Shown piece after piece: positions 1 to 5,059 of a DNA stretch of 5,687 nucleotides (the first letter of the stretch is position 1; each line of letters begins with the position of its first letter). The notes under the pieces are model-generated. The model saw nothing but the letters and a program-made list of their open reading frames with translations, was not told the origin of the DNA and made no database searches. The translations under genes and the position numbers were made by a program. Source of the DNA: an uncultured Burkholderiales bacterium (GTDB taxonomy: Bacteria; Pseudomonadota; Gammaproteobacteria; Burkholderiales; Burkholderiaceae). The stretch covers positions 1-5,687 of the forward strand of contig CALBEV010000053.1 of NCBI GenBank assembly GCA_937891045.1, given 5' to 3'.

Positions 1-402
1 GAAGTTGGGCAGGGATTGCGCGAACGGCGCAGACAACAGACCATTGCGTTTCATGGCGGCAAAGTTTTCGCCGTTGATCCAGATCAGGTCCACCGTGCCT
101 TCGGTGTCTTTGCGGGCGGCCTGCTTTTCGGCGCGCACGCGCTTGACGACATCGGCAGCGTCGCTGATCTTGACGTGCTGCAACTTGACACCAAACTCGC
201 GCTGCAACTCGGCTGCGGCCCATTGCAAATAGGCGTTGATGCGTTCGCTGCCCGCCCAAGCGTTGAAATAAACAGTTTGGCCGCGTGCGGCGCGCAAGGT
301 GTCAGCCCAAGCCGTGGCCGCGTGGGCAGCCCAGGGCGTCAAAGCGGTAGCGCCCAAAATGGACAGCACCTGGCGGCGGTTGGTGTGCAAAACAAAGTTC
401 AT
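1..402 (-). CDS. ynjB: YnjB-like ABC transporter substrate-binding protein, N-terminal part (runs off left edge)
   Basis: Periplasmic solute-binding component of an ABC importer of the YnjB family; the substrate is not established from sequence. Only the first 134 residues are present and the reading frame is open at the window edge. The ATG is at 402-400. Residues 8-13 (NRRQVL) form a twin-arginine-like motif, followed by a hydrophobic stretch and AHA near residue 28, so export may go through Tat rather than Sec. The mature start (GQTVYFNAWAGS) and the segment around residues 103-122 (VDLIWINGENFAAMKRNGLL) are the signature by which I recognise YnjB relatives. The permease and ATPase genes would be expected beyond the left edge. 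It lies 55 bases after the CcdA-like gene on the same strand, so it could be read from that operon. No strong Shine-Dalgarno or clear promoter is visible in the gap, and a functional link to the bufferin genes is not evident. Family call is secure, substrate unknown. Confidence 0.85.
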   Translation of the reverse strand, partial: MNFVLHTNRRQVLSILGATALTPWAAHAATAWADTLRAARGQTVYFNAWAGSERINAYLQWAAAELQREFGVKLQHVKISDAADVVKRVRAEKQAARKDTEGTVDLIWINGENFAAMKRNGLLSAPFAQSLPNF

Positions 403-457
403 AAAAAAGTGCGTCGCGGTAAATCAAAAATAGGGAACGAATGTATATCAAACTTGC

Positions 458-1187
458 TTAAAACAAGGTGGTTGCCCGTAACCAAGCCTCTGGCAACAAG
501 GGCACTATTTGCGCCTCCAACCACTTGTCGCCGCCGCTGGCAATGGCCAGACCGGCCAGAAAGATCAAACCGCCAAACACTTTCTTGACCCTGTCGCCAT
601 GCGCCAGCACTTTGTCGCGCACCGACTGAAAGCCCCGACGCGAGGCGTAAGCCACCGCCACCAAAGGCAAAGCCGCACCCAGGCCGAAGATACCCAACAC
701 AATGCCCCCACGCAGCGCACCACCTTCGCTGGCCACCAGCGTCAAGGCCGATGCCAACAAAGGGCCGGAGCAAGGGCTCCAAACCAAGCCCAACACCGCG
801 CCCAAAAGCAGCGCCCCCCCAGAGCGTGTCGCCTTGCAAGCGCGAAGACATGTTGTTGGCACCGCTGGCCAAGGGCATCATCCATTGGGTAAAACGTTCA
901 TTGAGCGCAGGCACCCACATCATCACACCCAAGGCCATCAGCAGCACGGCGCCAAACAAGCGCACATGGTCGCTGTCCAGGCCAATCACCGGCCCCAAGG
1001 CACCGATCACAACCCCTATGCCCGCAAAAGACAAAGCCATGCCCAAGCCCATGGCCAAAGGGGCCAGGCGATTGCCCTGTGCAGCACCCCCCAACACCAT
1101 CGGCAAGATGGGAAAAACACAAGGCGACAAAGTGGTCAAGCTGCCAGCAAGCAAGCTCAAACCCAGGTGACTGACGGGCAAATCCAT
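458..1187 (-). CDS. CcdA/DsbD-like transmembrane thiol reductant carrier, frameshifted
   Basis: Inner-membrane protein of the cytochrome c biogenesis CcdA / DsbD membrane-domain family, which passes electrons from cytoplasmic thioredoxin to periplasmic thiol proteins. The gene is split between two frames. Residues 1-124 read from the ATG at 1187 and contain helices near 8-33, 43-65 and 75-95, with SPCVFP (Cys23). The rest reads in another frame to the TAA at 458-460, with LVWSPCSGP (Cys139) and three more helices. The two SPC motifs are the redox-active cysteine pair of the family. The frames meet at seven G on the coding strand (814-820). Six G would give W-G-A-L-L-L-G and one intact 242-residue protein of normal family length. 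As written, the first frame runs into an unrelated tail ending at 399. The break may be a sequencing slip or a recent mutation, since both halves are well conserved. It starts 27 bases after the thioredoxin-like gene, presumably one operon. Confidence 0.85.
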
Positions 1188-1214
1188 GATGCGTCTTTCA
1201 GTTCAGAGGGGCGT

Positions 1215-1610
1215 TCACTTGGCCGACAGCAAAGCTGTCTTGAGCGCCTGCGGATCGGTCACGCCACCCGAGCGGTGCTTTTGCTCTTGGCCCTTGAACA
1301 CGATCAAGGTCGATTGCGAGCGAATGCCCATTTCGCGCTTGAGTTCACGCTCCTTGTCGTGGTCCACCACCAGTAAGGTGCCCGGCACGGTCGCGTCGTC
1401 CTTGAATGTGTTGAATACCCGCTCTTGAACCAAGCAAGTGGGGCACCACTTGGCGTGGAAGTGCAGGCTCACGGCTTCGCCGGCTTGCTGCTTTTGCGCC
1501 AAGATTTGGGCGCTGTAGGGCACGATGTCCAAGGCGTGCGCCGGGGCCATCCAGGCGCTCAGGGCCAAGGTCAAAAGCGCGAGGGTTTTGGGGGCGAGGG
1601 TTTGGGTCAT
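1215..1610 (-). CDS. Periplasmic thioredoxin-fold protein (CPTC active site)
   Basis: Predicted exported thiol-disulfide protein of 131 residues. Residues 1-26 form a Sec signal peptide (Lys8, hydrophobic core 9-22, APAHA before LDIVPYS). The thioredoxin active site is HAKWCPTCL with Cys56 and Cys59, and the C-terminal half carries the usual strand STLIVFKGQ. The position normally held by the cis-proline before that strand is Ser100, so the protein departs from classical thioredoxins. The start at 1610 is chosen because AAGGAA lies 5 bases upstream and the signal peptide begins there; an in-frame extension to 1682 would run into the promoter. The CcdA-like gene follows 27 bases downstream, so this is likely the periplasmic partner reduced by it. 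It is preceded by its own copy of the GTAACT-N16-CGAA promoter motif. A role in keeping bufferin or other periplasmic cysteines reduced is inferred from context only. Confidence 0.87.
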   Translation of the reverse strand: MTQTLAPKTLALLTLALSAWMAPAHALDIVPYSAQILAQKQQAGEAVSLHFHAKWCPTCLVQERVFNTFKDDATVPGTLLVVDHDKERELKREMGIRSQSTLIVFKGQEQKHRSGGVTDPQALKTALLSAK

Positions 1611-1615
1611 GGTTG

Positions 1616-1621
1616 TTCCTT
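1616..1621 (-). promoter_or_regulatory. Ribosome binding site of the thioredoxin-like gene
   Basis: AAGGAA on the minus strand, 5 bases before the ATG at 1610. It decides the start in favour of 1610 over the longer open frame reaching 1682. Confidence 0.7.
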
Positions 1622-1682
1622 GTCTTGAGTTCACCGGTCTGCGGCTGGAGGCTGATGAGCCCCATACGCCGGTAAACATCAT

Positions 1683-1708
1683 TTCGAAGCAGGCCCTTGT
1701 AAAGTTAC
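1683..1708 (-). promoter_or_regulatory. Predicted ECF sigma promoter of the thioredoxin/CcdA operon
   Basis: Minus strand GTAACT (1708-1703), a 16-base spacer, then CGAA (1686-1683). The -35/-10 pair and spacing are the same as those in front of the sigma gene in this window. They match my recollection of the Caulobacter SigF promoter (GTAACC - N16 - CGAA). Transcription would start near 1675, giving a leader of about 65 bases before the ATG at 1610. It lies in the 174-base gap after the DoxX gene. Thus the thioredoxin/CcdA pair would have its own promoter responding to the same sigma factor. Confidence 0.65.
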
Positions 1709-1729
1709 AGGCTGATCCCGTTCAGGAGC

Positions 1730-1776
1730 AAAAAAAGCGCTGAGTTGTTGTCTGGTTCGGGTTCAGAATGTGACCC
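1730..1776 (-). terminator. Weak terminator-like element after the DoxX gene
   Basis: Just after the DoxX stop, the minus strand can fold GGGTCA against TGAACCC (1776-1759) with one bulged A and a 5-base loop. A run of seven T follows at 1736-1730. The T run is about 22 bases beyond the stem instead of adjoining it, so this is not a canonical intrinsic terminator. Its position just upstream of a new promoter motif is the main reason to list it. Confidence 0.25.
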
Positions 1777-1784
1777 ATTCACAC

Positions 1785-2291
1785 TCAAGCTTTGGACTGC
1801 AAACGCAGCTGCACCCAAGCATCCAGCGACAAGCGCCCCGGCCCCATGAACACCAAGGGCAGCAACATGGCCATGTAAATCACAGGCAGCTTGAAGTTGC
1901 CAAAGCCGTCGTTGGTCAAGGCATAGCCCTTGAGCAACTCGCTGAAGGTGGCCCAGGACTCAGGCCAATGGACGCTGAGCATGGCCACGACGGTGAGCAC
2001 GATCAGGGATGCCGAGAAAAAGCGCGTCCCCAAACCGATGACAAGGGCGATGGCCCCCACGACCTCAAAGCCCGTGGCCAAGGCCCAGTTGAGGTCGGCA
2101 GGGATCAAATGAAAAGGCCAAGGAAATTGGTCTTGGATGTCGGCAAACCAGTTGCTGCCGTGCAGCTTCTCGAACCCGGCTTCGCCATATTCCCAAGCCA
2201 AAATCAGCCGCAGGCTGAGCAAGCCCACCCACAGGCCGAGCAGATCGAGTGCGCCGATGCCCTGACGGGCTATGTTCAAAGTGTTTTTCAT
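1785..2291 (-). CDS. DoxX-family membrane protein of the bufferin operon
   Basis: Small inner-membrane protein of 168 residues in the DoxX family. Hydrophobic segments lie near 13-35, 71-90, 91-108 and 135-152, the usual four helices. The first helix ends in the family-typical LRLILAWEYGEAGFEKLHG (residues 27-45) followed by NWFADI. Its ATG (2291-2289) overlaps the stop of the DUF2063 gene in an ATGA arrangement, which supports translational coupling and excludes the much longer upstream open frame. DoxX proteins regularly accompany MNIO/DUF2063 pairs in bufferin and gold-induced (gig) operons. Their exact role there is not established; a redox or quinone-linked function in the membrane is often suggested. 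The gene closes the contiguous four-gene block, with a 174-base gap to the next gene. Confidence 0.9.
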   Translation of the reverse strand: MKNTLNIARQGIGALDLLGLWVGLLSLRLILAWEYGEAGFEKLHGSNWFADIQDQFPWPFHLIPADLNWALATGFEVVGAIALVIGLGTRFFSASLIVLTVVAMLSVHWPESWATFSELLKGYALTNDGFGNFKLPVIYMAMLLPLVFMGPGRLSLDAWVQLRLQSKA

Positions 2292-3022
2292 GTGCGTGTT
2301 CCAAGTAAGACGCCTTGCTCGCGCAGGCTGATGAGGAGTTGTTGACCAAAGCCCATCAAGGCTTGTGGGTCGGGGTGGTTCATGTCGGCAGCCAGTTGCG
2401 CAAAGGCTTGTTGGCCGCTCAGGCCTTGGTCCAGCAAACTGAGTACGTGGGCCGTGACGGCATTGATCTCGGTAAATTGCACGTCCAGCTGTGCATCGCG
2501 GAACACCACCAAAATTGTTGGTTCTGATTTGCGTGGCTGCCAGTCGGGTCCGATGCGGTGCACTGGCCAGGGGCTGACCACATCCACTCGTGCCGGGTTG
2601 ATCAGCACGCTCGCTTGCATCATGTTGCCCTGGGGGTCGTGCGCAGGGGGCTGGGCGTCCATCACATCGACGGCGAGTTCGGCCCATTCATAACGCGCCA
2701 GATCGGCCAGCCAGACCGGCAAGGGCTGCGCGATGTGGTGCTCTGAGAGGTATCGCACAAACTCCCGCGGGATCTCGCGAAACCAGGGCGTGTGGGATGG
2801 CCAATCACGGTAAAAGGTGCGGCACAGCCTGCGCCAGCGGGTCTCGCCCAACAGCTGTCGGCAAACCGGAAAACAACTGTCGACAAAGCCGCACACGTTG
2901 TTGAACAGCAGCTCGTTGTAAACGGTCATGCGCCGCGCAGGTACACCCGCAGGTCGCCGTGTGTGGTGCGGGTCGCGCAGGTGCTGCGCCAGATCGCGCT
3001 GAAATTTTTGAAACGCCAGCAT
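2288..3022 (-). CDS. bufC: DUF2063 partner protein of the MNIO enzyme (BufC/HvfC-like)
   Basis: 244-residue soluble protein of the DUF2063 family, often labelled a putative DNA-binding protein. In bufferin-type clusters it is understood as the partner that helps the MNIO enzyme engage its peptide substrate, so DNA binding is unlikely to be its task here. The N-terminal domain shows the family pattern: FQRDLAQHL near the start, the R-R-x-x-x-Y-x-x-x-x-x-x-N-N-V core around residues 30-43 (VYNELLFNNV), FPVCRQLLGETRW, and YEWAELAVD near 114-122. The C-terminal part (about 150-244) has alternating strands and helices consistent with the peptide-binding domain of this family. The start is set at 3022 because that ATG shares its A with the MNIO stop codon (TGATG). 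The longer open frame upstream only reads through the MNIO gene. The stop overlaps the DoxX start. Confidence 0.9.
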   Translation of the reverse strand: MLAFQKFQRDLAQHLRDPHHTRRPAGVPARRMTVYNELLFNNVCGFVDSCFPVCRQLLGETRWRRLCRTFYRDWPSHTPWFREIPREFVRYLSEHHIAQPLPVWLADLARYEWAELAVDVMDAQPPAHDPQGNMMQASVLINPARVDVVSPWPVHRIGPDWQPRKSEPTILVVFRDAQLDVQFTEINAVTAHVLSLLDQGLSGQQAFAQLAADMNHPDPQALMGFGQQLLISLREQGVLLGTRT

Positions 3023-3918
3023 CACGCCACCTTTTGGCGCTGCGCGCTGCGGGATGGTTTGGACTGGCCAAACGCTTGCTGCTGCAAGTGGGCGATGTGC
3101 GCCACCTCTTGCGTGAGCGTCTGCAAATCGGGGATATTGAAATCGCGCTCCAGGCAAGTCGGCACCGGGTGACCCATGCGCGCATAAGCGGCTTGCAACA
3201 GTTGCCAGACCGGGTCGATCACATCGCTGCCGTGTGTGTCGATCACCAACCCATCGTCTTCCACGTAGTGGCCCGCCACATGCACATAGCAGGTGCGCTC
3301 CAGATGCAGCTGCGCCAGATAGGCGTGCGGGTCAAAGCCAAAGTTACGGCTGTTGACATAGATGTTGTTCACATCCAGGTGGAGCAGGCAATCGGCTTGC
3401 TCGACCACGGCGCGCACAAATTCGGGTTCGGTCATTTCGGCACCGGGCGGTGCGATGTAGGTGGACGTGTTTTCCACGCCGATGCGCATGCCCAGAATGT
3501 CTTGTGCGCGGGCGATGCGCTCAGACGTGTAACGCACGGCTTCCTCGGTCATGGGAATCGGCAGCAAGTCATACAGGTGGCTGTCGTCAGCGCACCAGGA
3601 CAGGTGTTCGGTGAAGAGTGTGATGCCGTGCGTGCGCATGAAATCACGGGTACGGCGCAGCAGGATTTCGTCCAGGGGTCCAGGGCCTCCCAATGACAAA
3701 GACAAGCCATGGCACACAAAGGGATAGCGCTCGGTGAAGGCGCGAAAATCACGCCCAGCCTTGCCACCCATGCCCGCCCAGTTTTCCGGGGCCACTTCGA
3801 AGAAGTCGATGCTCTGAGGCACTGCCTGGCGCAAAGCCGGGATCAACTCGCGTCGAAAACCCAAACCTGCCCTTGGGGCAAGCGCGTTGGTAGGAGGGGT
3901 GTAGGAATCCATGGTCAT
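3022..3918 (-). CDS. bufB: MNIO (DUF692) multinuclear iron oxidase, bufferin-modifying enzyme
   Basis: Cytoplasmic TIM-barrel oxidase of the DUF692 / MNIO family (298 residues, normal length). It uses two or three iron ions and oxygen to modify cysteines of a ribosomal peptide. Visible family motifs, numbered from the ATG at 3918: FFEVAPENW (Glu41, Asn46), CHGLSLSLGG (His70), FTEHLSWC (Glu104, His105), IGVENTSTY (Glu149, Asn150), HLDVNNIYVNSRNFGFD (Asp182, Asn184-185), HVAGHY (His217), IDTHGSDV (Asp227, His229) and CLERDFNIPDL (Glu257, Asp259). These contain the expected His/Glu/Asp iron ligands, so the enzyme looks intact. ATG codons at 3918 and 3912 are both possible starts; neither has a strong Shine-Dalgarno, though GAG sits close to the first. 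The expected substrate is the EGKCG precursor encoded 101 bases upstream. In bufferin-type relatives the cysteines become sulfur heterocycles that bind copper; that chemistry is inferred here. Confidence 0.95.
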   Translation of the reverse strand: MTMDSYTPPTNALAPRAGLGFRRELIPALRQAVPQSIDFFEVAPENWAGMGGKAGRDFRAFTERYPFVCHGLSLSLGGPGPLDEILLRRTRDFMRTHGITLFTEHLSWCADDSHLYDLLPIPMTEEAVRYTSERIARAQDILGMRIGVENTSTYIAPPGAEMTEPEFVRAVVEQADCLLHLDVNNIYVNSRNFGFDPHAYLAQLHLERTCYVHVAGHYVEDDGLVIDTHGSDVIDPVWQLLQAAYARMGHPVPTCLERDFNIPDLQTLTQEVAHIAHLQQQAFGQSKPSRSAQRQKVA

Positions 3919-3943
3919 GGTGCTCGAAAGGGGGGGTGGAAGC

Positions 3944-3980
3944 AGGGCAGTCAGCCCTTGGCGCACCCCGATGGGTGTGC
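3944..3980 (-). promoter_or_regulatory. Tandem hairpins between precursor and MNIO genes
   Basis: The 101-base gap between the precursor stop and the MNIO start can form two stem-loops on the minus-strand transcript. The first is at 3980-3961: GCACACCC, loop ATCG, GGGTGCGC, with one A-C mismatch. The second is at 3958-3944: AGGGC, loop TGACT, GCCCT. No T run follows, so they are not a standard terminator. They could stabilise the precursor mRNA or reduce read-through, so that peptide is made in excess over enzyme. Confidence 0.4.
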
Positions 3981-4019
3981 AGACCAAGAAACTGAACTCC
4001 CTCCGACTGACTTGCTGGC

Positions 4020-4322
4020 TTACTTCTTCTTGTCACCGCCGCACTTGCCTTCACCGCACTTGCCGTCTTTGGCTTTGCTCTTGTCAGCACCGCACTTGCC
4101 TTCGCCGCACTTACCATCCTTGGCCTTGGTGGTCTTCTTGTCAGCGCCACATTTGCCTTCACCACACTTGCCGTCCTTGGCCTTGGTATCGGCTTGGGCC
4201 ACTTGGTAGCCAGCGTCCAGGGTCTTGGCGGCAAAGGGGTTGCCAGCAGCGTGTGCGGGCAGCAAGGTGGCTGCGGCAAAGGCAGAACCCAAAGCGATGG
4301 TGATGAGGTGTTGTTTGTTCAT
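4020..4322 (-). CDS. bufA: Bufferin/HvfA-type RiPP precursor with three KDGKCGEGKCG repeats
   Basis: 100-residue secreted peptide precursor, the likely substrate of the adjacent MNIO enzyme. Residues 1-25 are a Sec signal peptide (Lys3, hydrophobic 6-22, PAHA). A linker follows (NPFAAKTLDAGYQVAQAD, residues 28-45), then three near-identical 16-residue units rich in Lys, Gly and Cys at 47-62, 66-81 and 83-98, ending in GGDKKK. Each unit holds one KDGKCG and one EGKCG, so all six cysteines (53, 58, 72, 77, 89, 94) are in GKCG contexts. EGKCG is the motif known to be modified by MNIO enzymes in HvfA/bufferin peptides, which bind copper after export. The ATG at 4322 is chosen because AGGAG lies 6 bases upstream and the signal peptide starts there. 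Earlier in-frame starts up to 4544 would be leader RNA or cross the promoter. It is the first gene of the operon. The precise modification and metal are inferred. Confidence 0.92.
   Translation of the reverse strand: MNKQHLITIALGSAFAAATLLPAHAAGNPFAAKTLDAGYQVAQADTKAKDGKCGEGKCGADKKTTKAKDGKCGEGKCGADKSKAKDGKCGEGKCGGDKKK
4029..4184 (-). repeat. Three in-gene 48-base repeats coding KAKDGKCGEGKCG(A/G)DK
   Basis: Units at 4184-4137, 4127-4080 and 4076-4029 on the minus strand encode almost the same 16 residues, differing only by Ala to Gly in the last unit. Linkers are KTT (3 codons) and S (1 codon). Synonymous differences between units show that they are not very recent exact duplications, yet the array could still expand or contract in steps of whole units without changing frame. 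Confidence 0.9.
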
Positions 4323-4328
4323 GAAATG

Positions 4329-4333
4329 CTCCT
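4329..4333 (-). promoter_or_regulatory. Ribosome binding site of the precursor gene
   Basis: AGGAG on the minus strand, 6 bases before the ATG at 4322. It is the best Shine-Dalgarno sequence in the window, fitting a highly translated small peptide. It fixes the start at 4322 rather than at the upstream in-frame ATG codons. Confidence 0.8.
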
Positions 4334-4407
4334 GAAAGTTTGAGGTGGGGTTGATGACCGCTTTGAGCTGTACCGTGTGGCACTTGTTCATCGCTGTCAT
4401 GGTGTAA

Positions 4408-4433
4408 TCCGCTCCGGAAGATTCAAAAGTTAC
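4408..4433 (-). promoter_or_regulatory. Predicted ECF sigma promoter of the bufferin operon
   Basis: Minus strand GTAACT (4433-4428), 16-base spacer, then CGGA (4411-4408), one base different from the CGAA of the two other copies. GTAACTTTT is shared base for base with the sigma-gene promoter on the opposite strand, 40 bases away. Transcription would begin near 4400, giving a leader of about 78 bases before the ATG at 4322. This fits control of the precursor, MNIO, DUF2063 and DoxX genes by the divergently encoded sigma factor. Confidence 0.65.
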
Positions 4434-4467
4434 GGAAAATGCATGCCATTTGTTTCCTTTTGTATCT

Positions 4468-4493
4468 GTAACTTTTTCACCCCTTTGGACGAA
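4468..4493 (+). promoter_or_regulatory. Predicted autoregulatory promoter of the sigma/anti-sigma operon
   Basis: Plus strand GTAACT (4468-4473), 16-base spacer, CGAA (4490-4493). Elements and spacing equal those before the thioredoxin gene. Position upstream of the sigma gene suggests positive autoregulation. Transcription would start around 4499-4501, almost on the proposed TTG start codon, which raises a question about leaderless translation or a later start. Confidence 0.6.
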
Positions 4494-4498
4494 CTGAC

Positions 4499-5059
4499 TT
4501 GAGCGAAAGCCTGCAAACCCAAGAAGCCGAACTGCACGCCGCATGGATGCAATCCCTGCAAGGCGATCACGCCAGTTACCAACGTGCCCTCGGCCTCATG
4601 AGTGGCCATGTGCGGCGCTTTCTGCAAAAGCGAATGCAATCACAACTCAGCGATGTCGAGGACCTTGTGCAAGAAACCCTAATGGCGATCCATCAAAAGC
4701 GCCACACCTACCAAATTGACCAGCCCTTGACGGCCTGGATGTATGCGGTTGCGCGCTACAAATGGGTGGACCATCTGCGCGCCCACGGCCGACGCGAGGG
4801 TCTGCATGACGACATCGACGACTGGTCCGAAACCTTGTCAGTGGACAGCGATGAAGAGGCCAGCGATGCGCACAAAGACCTGGAGGTTGTGTTGGCCGAT
4901 TTGCCGCTGCGCCAACGCGAGGCCATCGAACACACGCGCTTGATGGGTTTGTCGATCACCGAAACCGCCGAACGCACTGGGCAAAGTGAAGCCTCGGTCA
5001 AAGTCAACATCCACCGGGGCCTGAAAACCTTGATGGCCAAATGGGGAGCCAAAGCATGA
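4499..5059 (+). CDS. ECF-type RNA polymerase sigma factor (SigF-like, paired with NrsF)
   Basis: Alternative sigma-70 family factor of 186 residues that directs RNA polymerase to a small stress regulon. Region 2 spans about 24-100, with the typical DVEDLVQETLMAIHQKR (52-68) for core binding and LTAWMYAVARYKWVDHLR (77-94) for -10 recognition. An acidic linker (DDIDDWSETLSVDSDEE) follows. Region 4 spans about 125-183, with LPLRQREAIEHTRLMGLSI and the helix-turn-helix TETAERTGQSEASVKVNIHRG for -35 recognition. The start is a TTG at 4499 with only a weak GGA upstream. An in-frame stop at 4469-4471 leaves no earlier start, and the next in-frame ATG is at 4547 (170 residues). The stop overlaps the next gene by 4 bases (ATGA). 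Pairing with a DUF1109 protein and divergence from bufferin genes match Caulobacter SigF and the RpoQ-gig arrangement in Cupriavidus. Its inferred promoter motif occurs three times here. Confidence 0.92.
   Translation: MSESLQTQEAELHAAWMQSLQGDHASYQRALGLMSGHVRRFLQKRMQSQLSDVEDLVQETLMAIHQKRHTYQIDQPLTAWMYAVARYKWVDHLRAHGRREGLHDDIDDWSETLSVDSDEEASDAHKDLEVVLADLPLRQREAIEHTRLMGLSITETAERTGQSEASVKVNIHRGLKTLMAKWGAKA

Noticed and set aside
452..466. CTTG...CAAG inverted repeat at the end of the CcdA-like gene as a terminator
   Set aside because: Only four base pairs, AT-rich, and no T run after it on the minus strand.
478..503. GTAACC on the plus strand as a fourth sigma promoter
   Set aside because: It lies inside the CcdA-like gene, has no CGAA at the 16-base distance, and points at no plus-strand gene.
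702..1376. Plus-strand open frames of 139 and 224 residues opposite the CcdA and thioredoxin genes
   Set aside because: Low-complexity Gln/His/Pro-rich translations with no family resemblance, antisense to clearly recognised proteins.
1785..2687. Longer 300-residue DoxX protein with an Arg/Pro-rich N-terminus
   Set aside because: The added part is an out-of-frame reading of the DUF2063 gene; the ATGA overlap start at 2291 fits the DoxX family length.
2288..3157. Longer 289-residue DUF2063 protein
   Set aside because: The first 45 residues read through the MNIO gene in another frame; the TGATG overlap and the family-typical N-terminus set the start at 3022.
3709..4209. Plus-strand open frame rich in PHLPS and SLAL repeats
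   Set aside because: It is the antisense shadow of the precursor repeats and of the MNIO gene; the repeat pattern comes from the EGKCG units on the minus strand.
4020..4544. Longer 174-residue version of the precursor protein
   Set aside because: The extension crosses the predicted promoter and the opposite sigma start. The strong AGGAG and signal peptide place the start at 4322.
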